DNA of 48,695 bases from Alphaproteobacteria bacterium (lineage in GTDB: Bacteria; Pseudomonadota; Alphaproteobacteria; RS24), in contig CATDDF010000043.1 in NCBI GenBank assembly GCA_949498175.1, positions 1 through 48,695 of the forward strand. The letters are read 5' to 3'. A program made the translations under genes and the position numbers. Positions 10,069-20,142 of this stretch are shown piece after piece; the stretch's first letter is position 1, and the number at the start of each line of letters is the position of its first letter. Below the pieces are notes generated by a model. The model worked only from the letters and a program-made list of their open reading frames with translations. It had not been told where the DNA came from and searched no databases.

Positions 10069-11514
10069 ATGAGCGACAACCGCACCATATTCTTCATCAT
10101 TGGCCTGCTTTTGGGGGCGGTAGCCGGCGGCATGTTATTGCCGGCCATGGCCGATGCCACAATCGGCCATAAGGATTGGCAGGTCTTCGTCGCCAGCGCT
10201 TTGGTGACAGGATTTATTGCCGGCGCTTTGGTTTTGACCAATCGCGGAAAATTGCCGCCGCTTTCCGTCAAACAAGCCTTCACCCTGACCAGCCTGTCAT
10301 GGCTGGCCCTGACCGGCTTTGCCGCTTTGCCCTTTGCTTTTGGTGAATTGGATATGAGCTATACGGATGCGTTTTTTGAAGCCATGTCGGGGCTAACGAC
10401 GACGGGCGCGACAGTGATTACCAATCTCGACAGCGCCCCGCCCGGCATTCTTTTATGGCGGGCGCTTTTGCAATGGTTTGGCGGTATCGGCATTATCGTA
10501 ATGGCCATCTCAGTATTGCCAATGTTGAATATTGGCGGCATGCAATTATTTCGCCTCGAAAGTTCAGACACATCGGAAAAAATCCTACCGCGCACGGCGC
10601 AGATTGCCGGGTCGATCATGCGGCTTTATTGCGGCATTACGCTGACTTGCGTGTTGGGCTATTTGGCCGCCGGTATGGGCATGTTCGATGCCGTGGCGCA
10701 TGCCATGACGACCATCGCAACAGGCGGATTTTCGACCCGCAATGACAGTTTCGGCGCGTTTGGCGCACCCGTCTCTGTTGTCGCGATATTTTTCATGTTG
10801 GTGTCGGCCGTGCCCTTTGTCGCCTATTTGCAATTGGTCAATCGCAAATTCGACAAATTTGTCCGTGATGAGCAAATCCGCACCTTTTTCCTGCTAGCCT
10901 TCATCGCCGCCGCTACCATGTGGGTTTATCAATTATCCGTGCTCGACCAGCCTGCCGCACCGGCATTTTTATCGGCCGCTTTCAACACCACCTCCATTCT
11001 TACCGGCACCGGCTATGCGACCACGGATTACGGTGCATGGGGGCCGTTTGCCGTCGCGCTGTTTTTCATTTTGACCTTTATCGGCGGCTGCGCCGGATCG
11101 ACGGCTTGTGGGCTGAAGATTTTTCGTCTGCAAGTCATTGTCAAAGCGGGCTGGCGCTATATTCGACAATTGACGCGCCCCAATGGGGTTTTTGTCATTC
11201 GCTATAATGGCCGCTTGCTGGATGATGATGTCGCCAATTCAGTGGTCGCCTTTGTGTTGATCTTCATTTTGTCTTTTTCCGCCATTGCCGTGGCCTTGAG
11301 CCTGATGGGGCTGGACCCGCTGACCGCATTGTCGGCCTCGGCCGCCGCCATTGCCAATGTCGGCCCCGGTTTGGGCCCTGAAATCGGCCCATCGGGCACT
11401 TATGCCGGATTGCCAACACAAGCCAAATGGGTGCTCGCTTTTGGCATGCTCTTGGGGCGGTTGGAGTTTTTGACCGTGCTGGTTTTATTCGCGCCCAGCT
11501 TCTGGCGTCGCTGA
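10069..11514 (+). CDS. trkH: Trk-type potassium uptake membrane protein
   Basis: MSGLTTTGATV, MTTIATGGFSTRN, GTGYATTDYGAWG, FIGGCAGSTACGLKIFR selectivity-filter repeats. Confidence 0.95.
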   Translation: MSDNRTIFFIIGLLLGAVAGGMLLPAMADATIGHKDWQVFVASALVTGFIAGALVLTNRGKLPPLSVKQAFTLTSLSWLALTGFAALPFAFGELDMSYTDAFFEAMSGLTTTGATVITNLDSAPPGILLWRALLQWFGGIGIIVMAISVLPMLNIGGMQLFRLESSDTSEKILPRTAQIAGSIMRLYCGITLTCVLGYLAAGMGMFDAVAHAMTTIATGGFSTRNDSFGAFGAPVSVVAIFFMLVSAVPFVAYLQLVNRKFDKFVRDEQIRTFFLLAFIAAATMWVYQLSVLDQPAAPAFLSAAFNTTSILTGTGYATTDYGAWGPFAVALFFILTFIGGCAGSTACGLKIFRLQVIVKAGWRYIRQLTRPNGVFVIRYNGRLLDDDVANSVVAFVLIFILSFSAIAVALSLMGLDPLTALSASAAAIANVGPGLGPEIGPSGTYAGLPTQAKWVLAFGMLLGRLEFLTVLVLFAPSFWRR

Positions 11515-14500
11515 GGGCTGATAGCTGATCGGCTCTTGCGGCATGCCGCGCCAACGCCCGACCAAATGGCGAATATCCTCTTGAATGCCCAAAACGCTGG
11601 GCACCAAAAACAGCACAATCAGGCTGGCAAAGCCCAGCCCCCAGGCAATGGTGATGACCATGGGCAGCAAGAATTGCGCCTGCACGCTGGTCTCAAACAA
11701 GAGCGGGGCCAATCCTAAAACCGTGGTCAGTGAGGTAAGAGTGACGGCGCGCAAACGGTCGCAAATGCCGTTAATCACCGCCATGCGTAAATCCTCGCCC
11801 TCGCTTTGGCGTTCATCAATGCGGCTGATGAGAATAATCGAATTATTGACCAATATGCCCGACAGGCCCAGCAGGCCGACAAGGCTCAAAAAGGTCAGGT
11901 CAAAGCCTTGCACATAATGCCCCGTCACCATGCCGATAAGGCCGAAGGGAATGACTGACATAATGATAATCGGGCGCGAATAGCTGGCAAAAACAAAAGC
12001 CAGAACAATGTAAATCAAGGACAGGCCGACCACTGCACCGACCCGCAAGCCGCCCATTGTTTCGGCTTGCTCTTGATTGCGACCGCCAAAACTGAAGCTG
12101 ATATTATATTTCGCCGCCACTTGCGGCAGCGTCGTCGCGGCCATGTTTTGCAGCACATCATTCGGGTCGCCCGCATCATCATCATAATCGGCAATCACCG
12201 ATACCGCTACTTGGCCATCGGTGCGGCGCACGGAATCAAAGCCGGGTTTTTCGATAATATCCACCACCGCCGTGAGCGGCACATAGCGCGGGGTGCCATT
12301 GGCCGTCATGCTGCCCGGCACGGGCAGGTCAATATCAGCCAATTGTTTAGGGCTTGAGCCATCGCGCGGTTGCAAGACGCGCAAAGTGACTTCCTCATCA
12401 CCGCGGGCAAAACGTTTAGCAATCGCGCCTTCCAAATTGGCGCGGGTCAGATTGCCGACCATGGCATTGGTGAAGCCCAAAGCCGCGCCTCGGCGGTTCA
12501 CTTCCAGCAATAATTCTTGCTTATTATAATGTAAATTATCGCGCGCGCGCGAAATGCCGTCATATTCTTGCAGCTTCTGGCGCACTTCCAAGGCGGCTTT
12601 TTTCAATGTTTCCGGATCGGCATTGGCCAGACGAATATCAATATCGCGCCCGGGCGGGCCACCGCGTTGTTCGCGGATGAACACATAACGCAGCCCCGCA
12701 ATATCGGGCACTAAATCTTCCCATTGTTTAACAATGTCTTTGGTGCGAATGCTGCGCGCCTCGCTGGCTGTCAGTTCGGCTGTGATAAGGGCGCGTTCCT
12801 CTCCGGTTGATGTGCCGGTGCGCCCGATTTGCGTAAAGATGACGGAAATCAATTTTTCCTCAGCCTCAGGCCCGGCTTGGGCCAGCAGCTTGGCCTCGGC
12901 GTCATAAAGCGCCTTTTCAATCAGCTTGGTGTTTTTATGCGTTTCGGCGCGTTTGGTGCCGGGCTGGAAAAACACATAAGCATTCACCACCTCGCCCTCG
13001 GGCGATGGGAAGAAGCGGAACGGCACACGCCCGCCCGCCAACAGACCGACGCAAATAATCAATATTGCGAGGCCCGCCGCCGCCGTTGTGTAGCGATTAT
13101 CATAAACCGCGGTCACAAAACGCTTAAAGCGATTGGCGCGAAAATGCTCAAACCGGTCGAGAAACGCCTTGCGGATGCCGCGCCGCTCTTTGCGCGGTTT
13201 TTTCAGCGCATGGCTCAAATGACCGGGCAATACGAAAAAACATTCAATCAGGCTTGCCACCAAAACGCTGAATAATACCAGCGGAATGGCGCGCACAAAT
13301 TGCCCCATCACACCGGTGATAAGCAGCATGGGAATAAACGCTGCCAAAGTGGTCAGCGCAGCCGCCGTTATCGGCAGCATCATACGCAAGGCTCCGCCCT
13401 CGGCGGCGGTTTGGGCATCAGCCCCACGCTCGGTCAGCGTAGCCGAATGTTCACCAACCACAATCGCATCATCGACAATAATCCCAATGGTCATAATCAG
13501 CGCGAAAAGCGACAGCATGTTAATCGTCATGCCGAGATATAACATGACGCCGAAAGTCGCCATTAAGGAAGCGGGAATGCCCGCCGCCACCCAAAAGGCA
13601 ATGCGGCCATTGAGGAAAAGAAACAAAATGCACAACACCAAAAACATGCCGCCCAGCCCATTAATCAGCAGCACATTAATGCGCTGGCGAATCTTATCGG
13701 CATTCACATCAAAAATTTCGACTTTCAATGTCGGCGGCAAAGAGGGCAGCGTCTCGGCAATATAGGCGCGCACCGCATCGGTCATTTCCAGCGCATCGCC
13801 GTTTTTCGTGCGCTGCATGGTCAGGCGAATGGCGCGATCTTCGCCCCGCCAGCCCTCGACCGCATTGGCGTCAAATGTCTCATAGACACGCGCCACATCA
13901 CCGACCTTAATTTGGCGGCCATCGGCTGAACTGAGAAGGCTAATCTCGCGCACATCGCTGGCGGTTTGTGCCAAGCCGACGGCGCGCACTTGGCGTTCAA
14001 CCTCGCCGCGCAAAATACCGCCCGGCACATCCAGCGATGAGCCGGCCAGCTTATCGGCAATATCTTGCGCCGTCATATTATAGCGGCGCAATTGTGCGGC
14101 CTGCGCTTCGACCCAAATTTCTTCGTCGCGAAATCCGTTCATGACAACTTTATCAATACCCACATTCAGCAAGCCATCGCGCAATTGCTTGGCATGGGCG
14201 CGCAAAGCGCGCTCCTCAAACGGGCCGGAAAGCAGCACAGAGACGACCGGCTCAAAAAAAGTGGTCTGCGAGATAATCGGTTTTTCCGCATCCTTGGGCA
14301 ATGTGGTGATGGCATTGACCGCCGCTTCGACATCACCGACGGCTTTTTGAATATCGGCTTCGGGGTAAAACTCAACCGTGATGGCGGCAAAGCCGGTGCG
14401 CGAGATGGATTTAAATTCCTTCACGCCATCGATAAAGCGCACTTCCGGTTGAATTGTGGCGACGATATTTTTATCGACATCCTGCGCCGTCGCGCCCGGC

Positions 14501-14664
14501 CAAGGCACATTAATATTGACGATTTTAATTTCCGTGGTCGGGAAAAACTGCGTGTTCAATCCCGACAGGCCAAAAAAACCGAACATAATCATCGAGATAA
14601 AAAGCAGATTGGCGGCATTGCGATGCCGCGAAAACAGCTCAACAATGGCGCGCATCGGGTTCAT
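11485..14664 (-). CDS. Efflux RND transporter permease (AcrB family)
   Basis: 1059 aa; GIIVDDAIVVGE, FVRAIPLVLFSVLVASLIECFFVLPGHL, VGLLGLSGILVNNSIILI. Confidence 0.95.
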   Translation of the reverse strand: MNPMRAIVELFSRHRNAANLLFISMIMFGFFGLSGLNTQFFPTTEIKIVNINVPWPGATAQDVDKNIVATIQPEVRFIDGVKEFKSISRTGFAAITVEFYPEADIQKAVGDVEAAVNAITTLPKDAEKPIISQTTFFEPVVSVLLSGPFEERALRAHAKQLRDGLLNVGIDKVVMNGFRDEEIWVEAQAAQLRRYNMTAQDIADKLAGSSLDVPGGILRGEVERQVRAVGLAQTASDVREISLLSSADGRQIKVGDVARVYETFDANAVEGWRGEDRAIRLTMQRTKNGDALEMTDAVRAYIAETLPSLPPTLKVEIFDVNADKIRQRINVLLINGLGGMFLVLCILFLFLNGRIAFWVAAGIPASLMATFGVMLYLGMTINMLSLFALIMTIGIIVDDAIVVGEHSATLTERGADAQTAAEGGALRMMLPITAAALTTLAAFIPMLLITGVMGQFVRAIPLVLFSVLVASLIECFFVLPGHLSHALKKPRKERRGIRKAFLDRFEHFRANRFKRFVTAVYDNRYTTAAAGLAILIICVGLLAGGRVPFRFFPSPEGEVVNAYVFFQPGTKRAETHKNTKLIEKALYDAEAKLLAQAGPEAEEKLISVIFTQIGRTGTSTGEERALITAELTASEARSIRTKDIVKQWEDLVPDIAGLRYVFIREQRGGPPGRDIDIRLANADPETLKKAALEVRQKLQEYDGISRARDNLHYNKQELLLEVNRRGAALGFTNAMVGNLTRANLEGAIAKRFARGDEEVTLRVLQPRDGSSPKQLADIDLPVPGSMTANGTPRYVPLTAVVDIIEKPGFDSVRRTDGQVAVSVIADYDDDAGDPNDVLQNMAATTLPQVAAKYNISFSFGGRNQEQAETMGGLRVGAVVGLSLIYIVLAFVFASYSRPIIIMSVIPFGLIGMVTGHYVQGFDLTFLSLVGLLGLSGILVNNSIILISRIDERQSEGEDLRMAVINGICDRLRAVTLTSLTTVLGLAPLLFETSVQAQFLLPMVITIAWGLGFASLIVLFLVPSVLGIQEDIRHLVGRWRGMPQEPISYQPSATPEAGRE

Positions 14665-15897
14665 TTAAGGCTGCTCCACTACTTTCACCGCAACACCCGG
14701 CGCGGCCTCATTAAAGCGCGTCATCAGCACCATATCACCGATAGAGAGACCGCTTCTGAGCAGAACCTGCGCCCCATCATCAATGAAATCATCAAGCGTT
14801 TTGCGAGCCAAGCGCCCGTTCTCAACCAGATAAACCATATTGCCGCCATAGAGCGCATTTTTGGAAATCGCCATCACATCGGGCACGGGCTGGGCCAGCA
14901 ATTCAACCGTCACAAATGCCCCGCCGCGTAAATTAGAGGGCAGCTTGCCGTTCACCCGCGCATAAACATCAACGCCGCGTGTCGCTTGGCTGATTTGCGC
15001 CCCGACCCGCTCAATCTCGGCGCGCAATTCAATACGCTCGCCACCCAGTTGCCAAACCACATTGACCGGCCGCCCGACAACCTCGCTATTGCGTTCCAAA
15101 AAGCGCCCATATTCAGCATCCGATAAATTGAACACGACATCAAAATTATCGCTGTCGAGCAAGGTGCCGACCTGATCATTGGGATTGAGCACACGCCCCT
15201 CGCGCGCATTAATATTGGCCAAATAGCCGCTAAACGGGGCGACCACTTTGGTATTGGCCAAATCACGCTTGGCTTTTTTCACCTGCACATTAATGCGGTC
15301 CACCGCCGATTGCTGCTGCTCGGCGCGCGCCGCTTTAATCGTCGCATCCGTGGTTTTATCGTCCACTGTCTTTTGCGACACAGTGCCTTTTTTGAATAAT
15401 TTCTCGGCCCGGGCTTTTTCTTGACGCGCCAATTTGGCTCCGGCTTGGCGTTCTTTCAACACCGCTTCGGCGCCTTTCAGTTGCGCACGCGCATCGGCCA
15501 ATTGGTTTTCATAGGTAAACGGGTCAATCTCCAGCAGCACATCGCCCTTATTGACGCGCGCGCCATCCTCAAAACCGGCACTGGTGGCAATCACCTCGCC
15601 CGAGACCAGTGCGCGCAAATTGACTTCGCGGCGCGGCCTTAATTCCCCAAAAGCTGAAATCCGCGGCTGATAGACGCCATAAGCGACTTTTTGCGCCGCC
15701 ACTGACCAAATAATCTCGCTATTTTCGGCGGGTTTGGTTTGCGGCTTGGTGGCCACCAGCATGGAAAAGCCGAAAACCCCGCCCATTAACACGAGCAGGG
15801 GCATGACTATTTTTCTTAGCCTGCCGCTCGAAGCCGGACGCAGTTTATGGGATTGCGCGCGCATCCATGCTCCCAAATTGTTCAAAACCTGTTTCAT
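14665..15897 (-). CDS. Efflux RND transporter periplasmic adaptor subunit (MFP/HlyD)
   Basis: Downstream partner of RND permease; RREVNLRALVSGEVIATSAGFEDGARVNKGDVLLEIDP lipoyl-type domain and coiled coil. Confidence 0.92.
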   Translation of the reverse strand: MKQVLNNLGAWMRAQSHKLRPASSGRLRKIVMPLLVLMGGVFGFSMLVATKPQTKPAENSEIIWSVAAQKVAYGVYQPRISAFGELRPRREVNLRALVSGEVIATSAGFEDGARVNKGDVLLEIDPFTYENQLADARAQLKGAEAVLKERQAGAKLARQEKARAEKLFKKGTVSQKTVDDKTTDATIKAARAEQQQSAVDRINVQVKKAKRDLANTKVVAPFSGYLANINAREGRVLNPNDQVGTLLDSDNFDVVFNLSDAEYGRFLERNSEVVGRPVNVVWQLGGERIELRAEIERVGAQISQATRGVDVYARVNGKLPSNLRGGAFVTVELLAQPVPDVMAISKNALYGGNMVYLVENGRLARKTLDDFIDDGAQVLLRSGLSIGDMVLMTRFNEAAPGVAVKVVEQP

Positions 15898-15980
15898 GCT
15901 GCCTCTGCCGGCACCCTTTGACGCAAAATAACGCTTAACTCTGTCCTAGTTATAACGCGTCCAGCGCTCTAAACCAGTCA

Positions 15981-16036
15981 CTTCATTTATACGGCGGAAA
16001 ACGCCACACTTCACTTATACGGCGGAAAACGCCTCA
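15981..16036. repeat. Imperfect 28-bp tandem direct repeat (2 copies) covering the hslO 3' end
   Basis: CTTCATTTATACGGCGGAAAACGCCACA / CTTCACTTATACGGCGGAAAACGCCTCA, 26/28 identical. Confidence 0.95.
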
Positions 16037-16956
16037 TCAGGCGCGAATACATAATTTTCATTACAAAATTCGCAGCGCACTTCAACATTGTCTTGCGCCT
16101 GCATTTCCGCGCGGTCGGTTTCAGATAAACCAGCCAGCATATTCAATACGCGTTGGCGGGTGCACGGGCAAGCAAATGAAAGGGCGCGCGGCTCAAACAC
16201 CCGCACCCCATCCTCATGAAACAAGCGATAGGCCAGAGCCTCGCCGCTCACATCACTATCCAGTAATTCGCTATCCTCAGTGGTCTGCAACAAGATTTCG
16301 AGCCGATTCCAATCATCATCAACCCGCTCAGGGTCGCCTTCGGGCGGGGTCTCAATATCCACCACGCCGCCGGTCGCCGCCATTTGTTGCACCACAATGC
16401 CGCCGGCGCGCCATTCGGTTTTGCCGCCGGGCAATAAAAGCGGTGCCGCCGCCAGTTTCAACGCCGTGCCGATTTGCTCGGAGCGTTCAAAATATCCCAA
16501 TGCCGCATCGGCCAGCGTGTCGCCCTCTAGCGGCACAATGCCCTGATAGCGTTCCATATCCGCGCCTTGGTCAACGGTGAAAGCCATGTGCGCCTTATCG
16601 CCCAGCAAAGCCATAGGCGGCGCGCCCGCTTTTAAGGCCGCCGCCAGCGCCGCCTCGTCAAATTGCGCGAAACCTCGCAACCCGCCCAGGCCGTTTTCTT
16701 CCGGCGTATAATCGGCCATTAACATGGAAATCGGCCCGCTGCCCTGCAATTGCAAAATAAACCGCCCGTCAAATTTCAGCATTGTGCCCAACATGGCGGC
16801 CAATACCAGCGCCTCGCCCAAAAGCCGGTTGACCGCGTCGGGATAGTCATGACGCAATAAAACTTCCGAGGCCAAAGCGTTCAGCTTGACGACGCGGCCA
16901 TTGACGTTTTGCCCTTCAATACGAAACGGCAAAGCATAATCGCTATGCGCCGCCAT
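16015..16956 (-). CDS. hslO: Hsp33 family molecular chaperone
   Basis: Redox zinc motif CPCTRQRV...CEFCNENYVF; start Met overlaps argF stop (TAATG). Confidence 0.93.
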   Translation of the reverse strand: MAAHSDYALPFRIEGQNVNGRVVKLNALASEVLLRHDYPDAVNRLLGEALVLAAMLGTMLKFDGRFILQLQGSGPISMLMADYTPEENGLGGLRGFAQFDEAALAAALKAGAPPMALLGDKAHMAFTVDQGADMERYQGIVPLEGDTLADAALGYFERSEQIGTALKLAAAPLLLPGGKTEWRAGGIVVQQMAATGGVVDIETPPEGDPERVDDDWNRLEILLQTTEDSELLDSDVSGEALAYRLFHEDGVRVFEPRALSFACPCTRQRVLNMLAGLSETDRAEMQAQDNVEVRCEFCNENYVFAPDEAFSAV

Positions 16957-17900
16957 TAGCCGCGCCCCAAACAATGCAACATAATAGCTTTTTGCGCATG
17001 GGCGCGGTTTTCCGCCTCGTCAAACACCACGGAGCGCGGCCCGTCAATCACCTCACCCGTCACTTCGCTGTCGCGATAAGCGGGCAGGCAATGCATGAAA
17101 ATCGGGTCATCGCCCATATCCATCAAGCTTTGGGTGACCTGATAAGGGCGGAAGGCTTGGGCGCGCGCTTCAGCCTCTTGCGGGTCATCGCTCATCGACA
17201 CCCAGCAATCGGTAATCAACGCCGCCGCGCCTTGCGCCGCTTCTTCGGCCGAGGCGCAAACGGTAATTTTGGCGCCCTTATCGCGCGCCATAGCAATCTC
17301 ATCATCAGCGATTGAAAAATCATTCGGTGTCGCCAAAGCCAACTCAAAATCGACTTGCGCCGCAGCATGGACAAAAGACAGGGCGACATTATTGCCATCG
17401 CCGAGCCATGCCAGCTTCTGCCCGGCCAAGGCGCCTTTATGTTCTTCAAAAGTCATTAAATCGGCAACGATTTGGCACGGATGGCTATAGGCGGTCAGGC
17501 CGTTTATCACCGGCACATGGGCATGCGCCGCCAAGTCGCACAGCGTCTCATGGGGGCCGGTGCGCAGCATGGCCATATCGGCAAAGCGCGAAAGGACTTG
17601 GGCCGTATCGGCAATCGATTCACCGCGCCCCAATTGCATATCGCTTTGGTTCAAAATCACCGTCTGGCCGCCCAATTGGCGCATCCCCATATCAAAAGAC
17701 AGCCTTGTGCGGGTGGACGGTTTTTCAAACACCATGGCCAGCAAATGACCGGCGAGCGGCGCATCTTGGTCCACCGTGCCTTTGGGCAATCCCATGCGAG
17801 CGGCTTTTCTGGTCGCCGCCGCATCCAATAATTGGCGCAATTGGCCATCGGCCAAATCGGCAAGGTCAAGAAAATGATTGTGGTGGTCTGCCAAGCTCAT
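16956..17900 (-). CDS. argF: Ornithine carbamoyltransferase
   Basis: FEKPSTRTRLSFDMGMRQLGG, GDGNNVALSF, FMHCLPAYRDSEVT. Confidence 0.96.
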   Translation of the reverse strand: MSLADHHNHFLDLADLADGQLRQLLDAAATRKAARMGLPKGTVDQDAPLAGHLLAMVFEKPSTRTRLSFDMGMRQLGGQTVILNQSDMQLGRGESIADTAQVLSRFADMAMLRTGPHETLCDLAAHAHVPVINGLTAYSHPCQIVADLMTFEEHKGALAGQKLAWLGDGNNVALSFVHAAAQVDFELALATPNDFSIADDEIAMARDKGAKITVCASAEEAAQGAAALITDCWVSMSDDPQEAEARAQAFRPYQVTQSLMDMGDDPIFMHCLPAYRDSEVTGEVIDGPRSVVFDEAENRAHAQKAIMLHCLGRG

Positions 17901-17903
17901 AAT

Positions 17904-19091
17904 TTATGCTCCCGCGCGTAATTTGGCGCAGGCCTTTTCTAAAGCCGCAATCGCCGTGTCGATTTCGTCTTGCGTGACATTGAGCGGCGGTAAAATGCGC
18001 AGCACATTGTCACCGGCCCCGACGGTCAGTAGGTTTTCATCGCGCAAGGCGGCAACAACATCATTATTGGCGATTTTGCATTGCATGCCAATCATCAGGC
18101 CACGGCCTCTTAAATCGGCGAAAATATCGCTATTTTCGTCAAGCAGCCGCGCCAGATTCTGTCGGAAATAAACCGCATTATCTTGCACTTGCGCGAGAAA
18201 GCCATCGCGCGTCACTTCTTGCAAAACCGCACTGCCGACCGCACAAGCCAAGGGATTGCCGCCATAGGTCGACCCATGGGTGCCGGCTTGCATAACCGCG
18301 CCAACGGCTTTTGTGGTCAAAACCGCACCGAGCGGAAAACCGCCGCCAATGCCTTTGGCAATGGCCATGACATCGGGCGTTACCTCGGCCCATTCATGGG
18401 CAAACAGCTTACCGGTGCGGCCCACGCCGCATTGCACTTCATCAAAGCCGAGTAAAATGCCCTTTTCATCGCATAAGGCGCGCAAAGCACGCAAAAATGC
18501 GGTGCCGACATCGCGCACCCCGCCCTCGCCCTGCACCGGCTCAATGAGAATGCCGGCTGTTGTCTCATCAATCAGCTTTTCAACCGCCTCAATCGTCAAG
18601 GCGGGGCATTGCACAAAGCCCTGCGGCGGCGGGCCGAAACCCTCGAGATAGGCTTGATTGCCGGCGGCCGCCAAGGCCGCCAAAGTGCGGCCATGAAACG
18701 CCCCGTCAAAGCCGATCAGCGTGACTTTTTCGGGAGCGCCATGAACCGCATGATATTTGCGCATCGCCTTAATCATGCCCTCCGCGGCTTCAGCACCGGA
18801 ATTGGTGAAAAACACCAAGTCGGCAAAGCTCGCCGCGCATAATCTGTCGGCCAGTTTTTCTTGCTCGGCTATCTGATAAAGATTGGAGACGTGCCACAGT
18901 TTTTCGGATTGCGCTTGCAAGGCCTGATTGAGCTTCGGGTGCGCATGACCCAATGTGTTGACCGCAATGCCGGAGCCGAAATCGAGATATTTCTCGCCCG
19001 CCTCGGTTTCTAGCCACGCGCCGTCGCCCCGCACAAACCGTAAATCGGCGCGGTTGTAAGTCGGCATAATGTGGCTGTCGCCGGCGCTCAT
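17904..19091 (-). CDS. argD: Acetylornithine aminotransferase
   Basis: FGSGIAVNTLGHAHP, FFTNSGAEAAEGMIKAMRKYH, FDEVQCGVGRTGKLFAHE; strong SD (GGAGAGGAG) upstream. Confidence 0.95.
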   Translation of the reverse strand: MSAGDSHIMPTYNRADLRFVRGDGAWLETEAGEKYLDFGSGIAVNTLGHAHPKLNQALQAQSEKLWHVSNLYQIAEQEKLADRLCAASFADLVFFTNSGAEAAEGMIKAMRKYHAVHGAPEKVTLIGFDGAFHGRTLAALAAAGNQAYLEGFGPPPQGFVQCPALTIEAVEKLIDETTAGILIEPVQGEGGVRDVGTAFLRALRALCDEKGILLGFDEVQCGVGRTGKLFAHEWAEVTPDVMAIAKGIGGGFPLGAVLTTKAVGAVMQAGTHGSTYGGNPLACAVGSAVLQEVTRDGFLAQVQDNAVYFRQNLARLLDENSDIFADLRGRGLMIGMQCKIANNDVVAALRDENLLTVGAGDNVLRILPPLNVTQDEIDTAIAALEKACAKLRAGA

Positions 19092-19125
19092 ATTTCACTC
19101 CTCTCCGTTTTTCAAAACGGAATAG

Positions 19126-19154
19126 AAAAAGCCGCCATTCAGCGAAGGCGGCTT
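19126..19154 (-). terminator. Intrinsic terminator (minus strand) between ABC permease gene and argD
   Basis: Minus strand AAGCCGCC-TTCGCTGAAT-GGCGGCTT followed by TTT run. Confidence 0.8.
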
Positions 19155-19199
19155 GCTGAGGATGAGTTTTACCCCAAAAGCGGGTTTTTAAGCAAGGGG

Positions 19200-20057
19200 T
19201 CAGCTTTTCAAACGCCAACCGCGCGCCAACACATATTGGCAGATGATGGATGAGATGAGGGTCAAAGCCAAGAGCAGACCCGCACCAAACCAAAGCGAGC
19301 CTTCCGCATGACCGGTCAGCGCATAGCGAAAACCGTCAATCATGTAAAAAAACGGATTATATTGGGTCACTTGATAGGCAAAGCCGGGCAATTGTGTGAC
19401 CGAGTAAAACGTGCCCGATAAAAACGCCAAAGGGGTGATGACAAAATTGGTAATGGTCGCCAAATGGTCAAACTTATCGGCCCAAATACCGCCAATCAGT
19501 CCGATTTGCCCCAATAAGAGAGAGGCAATGGCGGCATAAAAAAGCGCTACGGCAAAACTGTGCACAGTGAAATCGACAAAAAACGACATGGCGGTAAATG
19601 TGCCGGCACCGACGAACAGGCCGCGTGTCAACCCCCCAAAAGTAATGCCGATATTCAACTCTAATGACGATAGCGGCGGCATTAGGAAATCCACTACATT
19701 GCCCTGCACTTTGGCGACCAGCAGCGATGATGAGCTATTGGCAAAAGCATTTTGCACAATCGACATCATAATCAGCCCGGGGGCGAGAAAATTGATAAAC
19801 GGGACGCCGTTAATATCAGGGCGCAAACCGGCCAAAGCGAGGGAAAAAATCGCCAAAAACAGCAGGGTCGTCACAATCGGTGCCATTAAGGTTTGCATCC
19901 ACACTTTGGTGAAGCGGCGCACTTCTTTCAAATAGAGTGTCCATAGACCGAGCCAGTTAAACCGGCCGAATTGGCGTACCCCCAAAGCCGGATAATCGAC
20001 CCCAATAGCGTCTGATTCGCTGATTTTCGGCTTTGATACTGATTCTGTATGTTGCAT
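19200..20057 (-). CDS. ABC-2 type transporter permease
   Basis: WTLYLKEVRRFTKVWMQTLMAPIVTTLLFLAIF..., six-TM ABC-2 pattern, FLSGTFYSVTQLPGFAYQVTQYNPFFYMIDGFR. Confidence 0.9.
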   Translation of the reverse strand: MQHTESVSKPKISESDAIGVDYPALGVRQFGRFNWLGLWTLYLKEVRRFTKVWMQTLMAPIVTTLLFLAIFSLALAGLRPDINGVPFINFLAPGLIMMSIVQNAFANSSSSLLVAKVQGNVVDFLMPPLSSLELNIGITFGGLTRGLFVGAGTFTAMSFFVDFTVHSFAVALFYAAIASLLLGQIGLIGGIWADKFDHLATITNFVITPLAFLSGTFYSVTQLPGFAYQVTQYNPFFYMIDGFRYALTGHAEGSLWFGAGLLLALTLISSIICQYVLARGWRLKS

Positions 20058-20142
20058 GGCGCAGACAATAGGCCAAAATCCGGCCCATTCAAGGCAAAAT
20101 TATCGCTCTCACTGATTCGATTCATGTGGATAAGCGCGAATC
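20014..20142. promoter_or_regulatory. Cluster of five GANTC (CcrM) sites upstream of gcrA
   Basis: GATTC at 20014, 20041, 20114, 20119 and GAATC at 20138. Confidence 0.7.

Noticed and set aside
14065-14931. 288-aa plus-strand ORF over the RND permease/adaptor junction
   Set aside because: Antisense to two well-supported genes; low-complexity, Arg/His/Gln-rich translation
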